A program made the position numbers and the translations under genes. Under the pieces are notes generated by a model. That model had not been told where the DNA came from. It saw only the letters and a program-made list of their open reading frames with translations, and searched no databases. A DNA stretch of 64,000 nt from Haliclystus octoradiatus (taxonomy: Eukaryota; Cnidaria; Staurozoa; Stauromedusae; Haliclystidae), in the NCBI GenBank assembly GCA_916610825.1, contig OU744446.1:32960936-33024935 (forward strand). Reading direction: 5' to 3'. Shown piece after piece: positions 35,959-48,300 of this stretch. Within the stretch, counting starts at the first letter, position 1; each line of letters begins with the position of its first letter.

Positions 35959-36669
35959 CAGTGCCGGATTAATATTATCAGTGGCCTTGTATCAGTGGCG
36001 ATGTATTAAAAAGGGGCCTAAAAATTTTTCCCTGAAATTTTGGTAGCATTATTTTACTGTTTGTTGGACCCCCTTTATTCTGCTTTATATGAGAATTACA
36101 ATCACTGTCATTGAAAATACAAATGATTGTTTAGGTTAATACTGTAAGATGATTATTAATACATCAATGATGTAAAAGAATATATGGAAGTTAACTGTGC
36201 ATCTTTCCATCTAAAGTTAACGTACCTTTCATGTCAGTATTCTTTCAACCGCTGTGATCGTTTGTTGCCATGGCAACACAATATTTTCAGGATCATTTTT
36301 TCCACAACAGGAAGTTAAAAGTCATTACTTGGTGTTAAGGATAATGTGTTATTCCATCGTTTTCTTTGAATAGGGATTATGATTTGGTCCCGAAATAACA
36401 AGGCTGTCATCAAAATTTTGAGACAGGATCGAAATTCAAAATAATTAGGCAATTAAAAACTCGACCTCGGAGACACGTTGATCAATTTCTGGAGATATGT
36501 GACCAATTGATTTGTAGACAAACTGAACCAAGCTTTTATTCATTTAACGGTTTTAAAATTTCATTAGAAAGTATACATATAAATGTCTTTTTAAAGTGTG
36601 TTTTTTTTATTCCTGGAGGCCTATTTCTAAGGTGGCCGCCTAAACCGCCTATGGGTTAATCCGGCACTG
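35959..36669. mobile_element. hAT-type non-autonomous element
   Basis: 711 bp with inverted ends CAGTGCCGGATTAAT and GTTAATCCGGCACTG, flanked by an exact 8-bp duplication CATACTGT (35951-35958 and 36670-36677), the hallmark of hAT insertion. No transposase frame. Its right duplication ends 14 bp before the acceptor AG of gene C exon 3. Confidence 0.93.
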
Positions 36670-36692
36670 CATACTGTTTATTTCAATTGCAG

Positions 36693-36967
36693 GTTTTATG
36701 TATCATGCGACAACTGTCAACTGAAGTTTCATGGTTTATGTATTGGTATAACACAATCTCAAATTAATGAAATTAAAACTTACATCTGCACTACTTGCAC
36801 AAACACAAATACTACAAGTAAAGATACAGCTGACATTCCAAGTAACAAATCATCAAATCCAATTCCAAATGAATTGATTTCAATTGATGATGCAGCACAA
36901 AATACCCGCTGTAAAATAGAAACAAGTAATGTTACCTCCAACTCAGACTCAACATCTGGTATTATTG
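36693..36967 (+). CDS. Gene C exon 3: rest of PHD2 and Ser/Thr-rich linker
   Basis: The acceptor TTTCAATTGCAG is followed by G, completing Lys, then FYVSCDNCQLKFHGLC and CTTC, which end PHD2. The cage tryptophan (NNW or QDW elsewhere) is Lys here (QLK), so this second finger may not read trimethyl-lysine. An Asn/Thr/Ser-rich linker of about 50 residues follows. The exon is 275 bp and ends ATTG|GTAAGC in phase 1. That G joins to GT at the start of each downstream zinc-finger exon to make Gly (IIGHKCS). Confidence 0.82.
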
Positions 36968-37144
36968 GTAAGCATTTTGTTACATTATTGTCGTCACAAA
37001 CAATTTTCACTCAAACACTCAAAAATAAATTCATTTGGTTCATAAACTTTGGGAATATCATTTAAGATTTTTTTTGATATTCCCAAAGTTTACAAATCCA
37101 GTGGAATTTTCTTGGAGTGGTTGAGTTAGAATCATTTTACAATA

Positions 37145-37329
37145 CATTATAGCCCGCTTAAATGCAATTCAGATAAGTGGAATTCCCGCTTAATTGCAAC
37201 CTATCTTCGAAAAGAAGTTTACTATTTTATTGTCAAATCCTTGTTAAACAATTTCGGATAAGTGCAAATTAGGTTAAATGCAATGAAAATCGTTGGTGTT
37301 TTTGACTTGCACTTAAGCGGGTTACACTG
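37145..37329. mobile_element. Tc1/mariner-type miniature element (family M2), second copy
   Basis: Left end CATTATAGCCCGCTTA, right end TAAGCGGGTTACACTG, with internal similarity to 22639-22823 throughout. Confidence 0.7.
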
Positions 37330-37769
37330 AATTATTTAGTTTTGCATGGTTCACTCCTCCAACAATGGTTGTGTCTTGATTTTCTTGCATATCATCACTG
37401 TCATGATTATTTAAAACATGATAATCAAGAAATTGTACAGTAACACAGGATTTGTCTCATATGACAACATAGTCTTATACCTAGGTGTCAGGTATAATTA
37501 TACAACTATCGTCAATTGGAATCACCATTGTCATCATTGTCATCAACTGTGAACACATTTATAAGCCATTACAACGCATTCTTACAACGGCTTCTTTTAC
37601 AACGCATTAATAAAACACAAAATATTACATTTAAAACATTGATCTATAAACAATAATGATTTAAAAGTTGATTAATTTAAAAAAGCAGCTATTGTTTGGA
37701 TAATTATGATTTACAACTTTTTATAAATCGTACTGTTAGACTGTTCCGCAAGCAAGCGTCAGCATATTT

Positions 37770-38125
37770 GGAATAGTTGCGATGACTTATTTTATGAATA
37801 CTTCAATATTTGTTGAGGATCGTGCTTTTGTGGTTAATGGAGAAGAGAATGTGGTTAACGAAAGAGTAGCATTCCTGTATTTTTATTTTTTGTACCCTGG
37901 AAAGCTGCTTGAATTGCACCCCATCTCTGCGCTGAGCCAATCGAGTTGGCTAAGCATTACTGAGACAGGGGTCCGGTAGTGGCATTGGAGTTCTGTCCTC
38001 ATGGCTTCCTATGTAGTATCTGGAAGCTATCAAGGTCTTTCTTCATACAAGTCATTTGGACAACAACGCAGTATTCGAAATGTGGCAAAACAAGGGCATT
38101 GATGAACAAAGCTTTCTCTCTTCAA
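37770..38125 (-). pseudogene. LINE reverse transcriptase fragment
   Basis: On the minus strand 38125-37980 reads ALVLPHFEYCVVVQMTCMKK, the conserved C-terminal reverse transcriptase word LxxPHFDYC of LINE elements. After a stop and shift it continues YRTPVSVMLSQLDWLSAEM, which fits the usual TPxxxxLxxLxWLxxxxR thumb motif. Stops and shifts make it dead. Confidence 0.65.
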
Positions 38126-40055
38126 CAGGTAAGAATTTATTATAAATTTACTATGTTTTAGAATGCCTAGACGCTTTTTGACATTGATAGTGATTTGTTC
38201 TATGTGAGCATCAGAATTAAGGCTGCTTGTTGTCAATTTTCATACCATGATATTTTATTTATTGTATTTACTTGTTTTATATGTGAGTTCCGCTAGTTTA
38301 ACATTTAAACTACTATTGTTCAACGACTTGAGCACAGGCAAGGGTAATTTTTCAATTTTAAGAAGAATGTATATCCTTCATAGCTTCAACAAACTTCTGT
38401 GAATAAGAAATAATTGTGACACCCGCGTATGTATTTATGATACATTTATTTACTTCAAATGAAATATCATTTATGCCATAGACAAGAATTAAAAACCTGG
38501 AATTTTTCTAGCCTTCTGGTACTCAACAGTTTACCATGTCTGCTTCAGGTGCTACCTGGTCAATCTCTCTTCCGAAAGTATCAACCTTTTATTTAATGAA
38601 ATTTTAAAGAAGCTCAATGCACTTGCATATAGTACTAGACAAGTAGACCACACACTCTCTTCTGCACTCCGCTCTTCATCTTTTTTACAAGCACGTTGTT
38701 ATGTGCTGCTGAAAATGTAGAGTGCATGATGTAGAATCTAATCAAAGGTGATCTTAAAGACATTTTCCCCAGCATAGAAGACAGGAGTTTATGAATGTTA
38801 AATAGCCCCAATTTTCATGTTCGTCGATCTTAAACTGGATTTTCCTTTGCGTCTGCATTTAGTATTTTCTGTTATGTCATTCTCATTATTATATAATTCT
38901 CATTCATATGCAATGACGACCAAAGAGCACATCAATTCATGCAGAATTGTGTAGTTGCGTGCATGAAAGTGTCATATTTTCAAACCGGACACCAGATCAT
39001 CATATCAACAAAGACCAAAACTACTAATCCCATCATTAATCCAAAGCAGACGATCAAAACAACCTTGAAGCCAAAACATTATCTATCCAAACTAACCTAA
39101 CTTAAACTCAAAGTAATTAATCAATAAAATAAAAGTACATCAGGCAGAGGATTTGAACTGTAGTCTGTAAAAAATATGTGCCCAAGATTCACTCGACTGA
39201 CTAAGCATTGGAGCAATAGTGCCATACAACAATTTCTTGAAAGGTTTGTCAACTCGCAGTGTCCGGAGTCTCCCCATTCAAGTATCTTCATTTTCAGAAT
39301 CACATTGCATCTTGGAACCATTTGGCTGACTGTGACCAAATTCAAAAGATTTGTTTGAATTTATTATTGCACATTAGCTGGTCAAAAAGAGAATGATAGT
39401 TTGGAAATTAAATTGCATTCTTTATTTTGTTACTCTTATGGGGGAAATCATAAGTTCAAAATTTGATTTCAAAAAATATTGAGAAATGGGTGCTCATTAC
39501 CCCTCTAAATTAATAAGCAAAATCAATGGGGGAAAATGCTCCAAATTTTCAAACAACTCAGTAAAGTCCACTGACATACAAGTTTATTTTTGAATCATTT
39601 CAGGTAACATTACGTTTTCACATTTTCCCGCTTGTTCTTGCAAAAAACAAGCTGCCATTTTTAATTTTATTTCTCACGAAAACGAGGCAAAGCCTAATTA
39701 GTAACTCAAAACTAGGGCAAACCTCCTCTTTAAATGCTAATCAAGATTGCTAATGATTTTCATTGGATTTATACGAATTTCACATATCCAAAATTTAATT
39801 TCTCAACATGGTGTGTTTTACTTTTTCAATAACGAAAAACCTATCTATTAATCTATTTATCACAGAAAGATCGAACCCCATTGTTACCTCGAAATTTCCA
39901 AAAACAAAACAATTGCACAATTATGCTAGATTATGACGTGATATTTCAGAAACAGTGGAAGTGCTCATCAACAGTATTATATTTTGGAATTCTTGATTAA
40001 ATAATTTTACCAGGTCTTGATGTTAGACCCAATTGACTGCCATTTCTCTTTTCAG
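38126..40055. other. Gene C intron 3, first part
   Basis: No exon was recognised. A short TTCATGAA-family end lies at 38772-38822. The stretch 38825-38930 resembles 58880-58970 (AGATTTTCCTTTGC, GTCATTCTCATT). The last 150 bp before 40056 resemble the sequence before 43754 and 49490. Confidence 0.5.
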
Positions 40056-41875
40056 GTCATAAATTCAGTCATTCTTTGTTGGTATTTTCTTCTGAACTAT
40101 TCCTAAAACGGCATGTTTGCTTATGCAAAATCGTACAAAACTGTCATTGAGCATTGCATCAGAGTAAGTCTGCTGCACAGATAATGTTACGACCGGGCTA
40201 ACCGCTGCATGTTTTAACAGTCCAACAATCTACAAAAGAACTGAAACAACTAGATGTCGACCTGATAAATGTGACATTTGTAATAAAGAAATCACTTCTA
40301 AAGCTAGCTTAATTGCCCACAAGAGAGAAAGAAAGACGTTTTAGGCAGTCAGCTGATTTGCACGCACATATGAAAATCCATAGTAATGAGAAACCTCATA
40401 AATGTGATCAATGCGATAAAGAATTCATTGCCAAAGGTAGTTTAACTTCTCATAAACAAATCCATAGTGGAGAAAGACCTTATGTTTGTGATAAATATGA
40501 CAAACGGTTTTGCCAGGCAATTACTTTGAATAGACATGAGAAAATCCATAGTAATGAGAAACCTCATAAATGTGATCAATGCGATAAAGAATTCATTGCC
40601 AAAGGTAGTTTAACTTCTCATAAACAAATCCATAGTGGAGAAAGACCTTATGTATGTGATAAATGTGATAAACGGTTTTGCCAGGCAATTACTTTGAATA
40701 GACTTGAGAAAATCCATAGTAATGAGAAACCTCATAAATGTGATCAATGCGATAAAGAATTCATTGCCAAAGGTAGTTTAACTTCTCATAAACAAATCCA
40801 TAGTGGAGAAAGACCTTATGTTTGTGATAAATGTGATAAACGGTTTTGCCAGGCAATTACTTTGAATAGACATGAGAAAATCCATAGTAATGAGAAACCT
40901 CATAAATGTGATCAATGCGATAAAGAATTCATTGCCAAAGGTAGTTTAATTGCTCATAAACGAATCCATGGTGGGGAAAGACCTTATGTATGTGATAAAT
41001 GTGATAAACGTTTTGCCCAGAAAACTACCTTCAATAGACATAAGAAAATCCATACTAATTAAAAACCTCATAAATGTGATGAATGCGATAAACAATTCCG
41101 TACAAAAGTAATTTAACTGCTCATAAATGAACACATAGTGGAGAAAAACTTCTGTATGTGAAAAATTTGATAAACCGTTCACCCAGAGAGTTAGTTTAAC
41201 GACACATCAGAAGTTCCATACTTATGAAAAACCTTAGAAGTCTGATCAATTCAATAAAGCATTTACAACCAAAGATCATCTAACTGATCGATGTGATGAC
41301 TGCGATAAACAATTCCGTACAAAAGTAATTTAACTGCTCATAAAGTAATCCATAGTGAAGAAAAAACTTCTGTCTGTGAAAATGTGATAAACCGTTCACC
41401 CAGAGAGTTAGTTTAACGACAAATCAGAAGTTCCATACTAATGAAAAACCTTGTAAGTGTGATCAATTCAATAAAGCATTTACTACCAAAGATTATCTAA
41501 CTGATCATAAACGAGCACATATTGGAGAAAAGCCCTTTGTATGTTAAATTGTGATAAACGTTTTGCCCAATTTATTTATTTGAAGAGGCAAAAAAAATCC
41601 ATAGTAATGAGAAACCTCATAAATGTGATGAATGTGGTAAAGAGTTCAGATTAAAAGGTGCTTTAACTGTTCATAAACGAATCCACAGTGGAGAAAGACC
41701 TTATGTGTGTGGAGAATGTGATAAATGGTTTGCCCAGGCAGCTCATTTGGAGGCATGTAGGAAAATCCATAACAATGAAAAACCTCATGAATGTGATGCC
41801 TGCGATGTAAAGAATTCAGATTAAAAGGCGCCTTAACTGTTCAGAAACAAAATTCATACTGGAGATATAACTAAT
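40056..41875 (+). pseudogene. Gene C zinc-finger exon 1 of 5, decayed
   Basis: The acceptor CATTTCTCTTTTCAG and the phase-1 start GTCATAAATTCAG are kept, but the first cysteine codon is changed (TGC to TTC), a one-base loss shifts the frame near 40125, and TAA replaces AAA after the shift near 40165. From 40313 to 41062 about nine C2H2 fingers are still open, three or four of them as nearly identical 168-bp two-finger units (repeats start at 40381, 40549, 40717 and 40885), with one Cys-to-Tyr and one His-to-Leu change. From 41063 to about 41875 further finger remnants carry many stops and shifts. It is probably not translated. Confidence 0.85.
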
Positions 41876-43753
41876 CATCTACTTCAATCAGTCAATTAAT
41901 TTATTCATTTTAACTCAAATTCTACATTCACAAAAAATTCAGAAAAAGAAAAACAATTGTGAAGTTGCCAAAGGCATGTTTTACAGAATGCCGAGCAATG
42001 TATATATGTAAATAATGTAGTTTAAGTTATGTATATATGTATTTGATACAAATTCTTAGATGATAGCCAAGCTTTAAATGAATGTCTGTTGTTAATTTTT
42101 AACATTTCAGCAAATTGGTATCCTTTGAAAGTTCATTGTATACTTTGCCACCAACTCTTACAACTGAGTTTTACAGTATTAGTCTTATACTTGAAATGAG
42201 TCACCCGCGTTGCTTTTATTTTAAATAGCAGCTGTAAACAATAATTTTAGGTTTGAAATGTTCTTGAGATGTTTCACCCTGTGAAGACTGTGATTGATTC
42301 GGCCAAAAGATATTAAAATTAGCAATAATATTATTATGATTCAAATGGTACTGTTTTAATCGTTATGCGAGACAGTTTGGATTGTGCGAACTGTTCATAT
42401 TATAGGGTAATACTGGTGTTTGGATGTTTGTATCTGTTTATACCAGTCTCAATGCTAAGTTGGTGAAAATTCCTACAATACTTACCATATTGGGTCTCTT
42501 TAATATGTGAAAGGGAAGGCTAACAACGCACTGGCACTGTTGCTCTGCGATAAGTGATCTCTGTTTTTTTTTATAAGAGGCGTTGGCTATTGCCCTTCTT
42601 AACTAAGTATTTATACAATTGATGCATTAATAGTGCATATCAGGGGAGCAGAGCCATCAACTATAAGAGTTAAAGTGTACTTCTCACCTTTTTTTAAACA
42701 ACATATTTGGATTGAACTGTTTTTTCTGTTCGTATATGTTGTTGTTGAGTTTTTACACAGCGCGACCCTTTCCCCTTCAGAATTGACCTTAAGCATGGTA
42801 TTTTGGAGATTTTCGTGTCGGTTTAAGAGAGTCCCATGACTTTTTTCATTCGAACCTGTGGGGTTTCATACCAAAGTTTGTACGAGAAATCATGGCAGTG
42901 ATCGTACTTTCTTCTTCATACATATTATGTCTAGTCGACTGACATATTATTTTGAGATAACACCTACGCAACTAAATGTGACAGCAATTTAGATGCTGGG
43001 TTTAAATTTTTTTTTTCCGTCTGAAAGTATTTCATTTCAATTTTTGAAAACACTGGAGTTTTGATGTTCTGGCGATAGCGTTCAAGGTGAGGATAGAAAC
43101 ATTGAAAGCAGCTTAAAATTCACTTAAATAAGAGCAATGACACATTGAAGTTGCATATTTATATTAATTTATCAAATATAGAACATGTATAATTTAAAAC
43201 CCCGGCCAAATGAAGCCTGCATTTTACCAGCGTTTTCAAAACATCATTGTTGTTATTTGGCCACCCCAGCCAGCAAGTGTGCGCAGGCGTTCCTATCTCA
43301 CTCTGTGATTTCATGATTTTCTTTCATCCAAGCACAAACTACAAATGTATTCAACTACCTTCAAACTTTATTTCGAATACTGTGTGCACTTACGGCCACA
43401 ATTCCAAAATCATCGCTTGGAGTAAAGTTCACAAGGAATTTGTCTGTCATCATGAATGTGAGGCCGAGGACACATACTTAATTCCACTTTTTAAGCACTT
43501 AAGACTAAATTTTTAAATATTATGCAACATTTTGCTCGTTACAGTAAAATTAAATCTGGATAAAATTGATAACTTTTCTTCCGTGTTAAAAGTTTTGAAA
43601 TAAGGAATCAACCAATCAAATTGCACGATTACGCTAGATTATGACGCAATATTTTAGAAACAGCAGAAAAGTGCTTAAAATTTGGAATTCTTGATTAAAC
43701 AATTCTACCAGGTTTTGACGTTTGACGCAATTGACTGCCGTTTCTCTTTTCAG
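41876..43753. other. Spacer between zinc-finger exons 1 and 2
   Basis: No exon. 42280-43230 is a duplicate of 45540-46520 (shared TTGGTGAAAATTCCTACAAT and AGGCTAACAACGCACTGGC). 43280-43500 duplicates 48010-48230. These show that exon and spacer were duplicated together. Confidence 0.6.
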
Positions 43754-45348
43754 GTCATAAATGCAGCAATTGTTTGTTGGTATTTTCTTCTGAAGTATTC
43801 TTAAAACGGCATATCTGTTCATACAAAAAACGTACAAAACTGTCATTGAGCATTGCATCAGAGAAAGACGCCTGCACAGATAATGTAACAACAGGGCTAA
43901 CCGCTCCATGTTTTAACAATCCAGCAATCTACGGAAGAACTGAAACAACTAGATGTCAACCTGATAAGTGTGAAATTTGTAATAAAGAATTCACTTCTAA
44001 AGCTAGCTTAATTGCCCACAAGAGAATTCATACTAAAGAAAGACGTTTTAGGCAGTCAGCTGAGTTGCACACATCGAAGATCTTCTATAATAATGGAAAA
44101 CCTCACAAATGTGATGAATGCAATAAAGAATTCACTACCAAAGGTAGTTTAACTTCACATAAACGAATCCATAGTGGAGAAAAACCCTACGTATGTGAAA
44201 AATGTGATCAACAGTTTACACAAGCAACTAATTTGAATGCACATAAGAAAATCCATAGTAATGAAAGATCTTATAAATGTGATGAATGCGATAAATCTTT
44301 TAGTATCGAAAAGTATTTAACTGTTCATAAAAGAGTCCATAGTGGAGAAAAAGCTTTTGTATGTGAAAAATGTGATAAACGGTTTGCGCAGAGCAGTGGT
44401 TTGACGATACATCAATTTTGTCATAGTAATGAAAAACCTCACAAATGTGATGAATGCAATAAGGAATTTACTACCAAACATAATTTAACTGTTCATAAAC
44501 GAACACATAGTGGAGCAAAACCTTATGTGTGTGAAAAATGTGAAAAACGGTTTACCCAACAACATCATTTGAGGAGACATGAGATAATCCACACTAGTAA
44601 GAAACCTCATAAATGTGATCATTGCAAAATAGAATTCACTACCAAAGGTAATTTGATTCTTCATAAACGAATTGACTGTGGAGCAAAATTTCTAGCAAAT
44701 AGTTTAAATATTATCAAATCCTACCATCGTTATGAAAATCGTCATACATGTGATCAATGCGATAAAAAATTCATCACCATGTATAAGTTGAAACAACATA
44801 AACGAATCCATACTGGAGATAGACCTTATGTTTGTGATCAATGTAATAAAGAATTCGCTACCAAAGGTACTTTAACTGTACATAAACGAATCCATAGTGG
44901 TGAAAGACTTTATGAATGTGGAGAATGTGATAAACGGTTTACCCAGGCATCTCATTTGGAGGCACATAAAAAAATCCATACTGGTGAAAAGCCTCATGAA
45001 TGTGATGATTGCGGTAAAGAATTCAGATTAAAGGGTGCCTTAACTGTTCATAAACTTACTGTACATAAATTGGATCACACTGGAGAAAAACGTTTCAAAT
45101 GCAAGGAATGTGGAAAATGTTTTACTCAATCATTTTATTTGCATATGCATAAAATATCTCATAAGAAGAAAACACCTTTTGAATGTGAGAAGTGTAACAA
45201 AGGTTTTACTGTTAAGGTTAGTTTAGTTAGGCATATGCGGATTCACACAGGAGAAAAGCCTTATTCATGCAATAAGTGTGAATGGAGATTCTCTCAAAGG
45301 GGTAGTTTGAAAAGACACATGAAACGTCTTCATGACAAAGGACTTTAA
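43754..45348 (+). CDS. Gene C zinc-finger exon 2 of 5, about 16 fingers
   Basis: The acceptor GTTTCTCTTTTCAG starts a 1595-bp exon in phase 1. Joined to exon 3 it reads IIG-HKCSNC and makes a 736-residue protein. It opens with a C2HC knuckle (CSNCLLVF...HIC), then about 15 C2H2 fingers, including one degenerate finger (ERRFRQSAEL region) and one with HxxxxC ending (KRIDC). It ends with a terminal finger and stop TAA at 45346. No ATG occurs in the first 240 codons, so the exon depends on an upstream exon. The expected role is DNA binding with its own specificity, sharing the PHD N-terminus. Confidence 0.88.
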
Positions 45349-48300
45349 AATTTGTACAATTTACAAGAAGGAATTTACTACTATTAACAAACTATCTGCT
45401 CATCAAAAGATTCATGCTTATGATTCTTGTTTAAGTTTATGATATTTAATGTTTTAATATAATTATTATTGTAAAATGTTTCATTAGACTATTAAACATT
45501 ACTTGTTTGTTTCCTGAACTCTATATTTGTGCTTACCACCACGTGTCTGTGAAGACTGTGATTAATTCTGCCTAAAGATATTAAATTTAGCAATAATCAG
45601 TCATGAGAATTTTCAGACTATTGTCGGATTTCAAACTATTTTGAACCTTGTGAAACTCTAGTTATTGCTTTTTGCCATTGAAATCGATTAAAATTTTTCA
45701 AATCATCCTAGATTTCAGACTATTTTTAATATTTGAATTCTCATGTCTGAATAATATTATTATGGTTTCAAATGGTACTTTTTATCGTTATTCGGAACAG
45801 TCTAAATTGTGCGAACTATTCAAATTATAAGGAAGCATTGATGTTTCTGTTTATTTGATTCTTGATTGACATGATCTAATCTTTCACAATCACTTAATCA
45901 TACACCAGTCACACTGCTAAGTTGGTGAAAATTCCTACAATACTTACCATATTGGGTCTCTTTAATATGTGAAACGGAAGGCTAACAACGCACTGGCACT
46001 GTTGTTCTGCGAAAAAGTGACCTCTTTTTAAGAGGCTTAGGCTATTGCCCCTCTCAACTAAGTATTTAGACAATACATGCATTAATAGCACATATCAGGG
46101 TAGCGAAGCCATCAATTATAAGAGCTAAGATAATTTGTGAAATCACTGTCTAAAGCGCTAATCGGTTTAAGAATGTCACATTACTTTTTTGTTCCAACCT
46201 GAGGAGTTTCAAAGCTTTACAACAAATTACGGCATTCTTCTTCGTATATATGTCTAGTCGACTGCCATATTATTTTGAGATGGCATCTACGCAACTAAAT
46301 GTGACAGCAGTTGTGATGATGGGTTTAAATATTTTCTTTCCTTCTAAAAGTATTTCATTTCAATTTTTGAAAACACTGGAGTTTTGATGTTCTGGCAATA
46401 GCGTTAAGGGGAGAATAGAAACATTAAAAGAACCTTGGAATTCACTTAAATAAGAGCAAGGACATATTCAAGTTGTATATTTATATTAATTTATCAAATA
46501 TAGAACATGTATAATATAACGTTTAAGCTATGGGCTCACTTCAATGGGGACTGTTTTGCGGTCTCTTTATGACTTGTCTCAGCTCTTATTCGACAAACAA
46601 GCAATTGAGACCAGAAATTAAGGTATTTATAAGGCGACGCAAGTCTAGCGCAGTGTCAGCAAAATGGCTTTTCCTGAGCAGTGCACAGCCTTCACACTTT
46701 CATTAAGGTTTTAGTCTGCACACAGGCTATGAATATGTAGCTGATCACGATGAAACAAGTAACCGTTGGTTTTATAAACAAAATGAAGTACTCGTTTATT
46801 TAAATTAATATTAAGTATACTTGTTTCCAAATATAATGCAAACCTTCTTGGATAAACCTATCTTTACAATCAAATGTTATTTTCGATAATATAAAATGCA
46901 AAACAAACACGCGGACGTGACACATATTTCACAGCAATGTCTTTTGCATGTTTGCAAGCTTTGAATAGTCTATGAGACTCCCCCTAAGTACCATCACAAA
47001 GATAATCTCAAGTTACGCACCATTAGTTCTATTTCAGACTCTGTTATTATGACAATTGATTGATCAAACAGAAGTGATGAAACATGAAGCGTGTTGAATG
47101 AATCACATAAATTCTGTAAACTACTGTCGAAGCGAACTGAGCAAACAAACTGTTGTATTTATGTTACTGTATTCAAAATCTTTCAAAATCTATGTAAATA
47201 TATTTAAGCTTAATTTGATGCTTTCAACATATTTCTTGCAGTTATGGAAAAATTTTGTTTGTGTTTTCATCGTCTGCTTGAGTGGTAGTAAAAAATATTT
47301 CGATTAATAATCGATTCTAATCGAATAGAGAATTGTCGAATAATCGATTACCGTTTTGACTATTGATTCGACTACGAACCATAATTTTTTTAATAAATAG
47401 ATATTATGACATGATTATCAAACAATAACGAAATCCAATCCGAACTTTTCCAGGAGAAGAACGGTCCAATCCGATCAAAAAGAAAAAAAGTGATCCGAAT
47501 CCGACAAAAATCCGATTGGATTGGATTCGCAAACCTCTAGTCTTTGAGGCCTTTTTGAAAACTCTAATAAGAAGCGGGTCCATCCAGGTCTTAAACATCA
47601 TATCTTCTACCGTCAAATATAGAGTTCAGTCAAAGCTGTTCTACAAAGAGACAGTGATGCCCAGAGAAATCGAAAATATGCACAATGTATGCGCTGCCCA
47701 TAGTATGCAATGAGAACTGGAGCAGACAATCCTGGGCATGGTATCTTTAGTTACACCATCACATTGAACACATTCTGGTAGAGGATTATTGACTCCCACC
47801 TCGACATTCCTGGTTCCAATTGCTGACAAGTAAACTTTTATTGATCGGTACTGGACAGTTTTTGAAAGGAGTGATATAGACACAGGATGGGGTGTGTTTT
47901 GATACTGGAACCGAAGATTTTAACCAAAAATCACGGAACAAATCCAGTTTCTATTTCTGGGCTGAACGGTATGTTCAGCGTGTTGATGGTGCAGGTCTGT
48001 TGACTATGCTCGAACATGTGCCAACTTTCCTATCTCACTCTGCGATTTCGTCATTTTCTCTCGTCGAAGCACAAATTACAAATGTATTTAACTACATTAA
48101 ACCTTTATTTTTAACACTGTGTGCGCTTCAGACAGTTCCAAAATCAACTCTTGGAGTAAAGTTCACAAGAAATGTGTTTGTGTCATCATGAATGAGGCCT
48201 ATGACACACCTTAAAGTCACTTTTTAAAGAGTTAGGACTATTACAAGTTGCAGAATTGCACAAATTAAATACACTATCCTGCTTATAAAAAGTATTAGCT

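Larger units (their letters stand above)
34077..36692. other. Gene C intron 2
   Basis: Between the two PHD exons this 2.6-kb intron has plain AT-rich sequence up to 35401, then the foldback element 35402-35783 and the hAT element 35959-36669. No alternative exon was recognised. Confidence 0.6.

Noticed and set aside
39121..39358. Opposed open frames of 60-74 residues
   Set aside because: No domain, no splice support, and partly in a repeat shared with 58880-59280.
43247..43516. 89-residue open frame between zinc-finger exons
   Set aside because: The matching region in the duplicate at 48010-48230 does not keep the frame, so there is no sign of protein selection.
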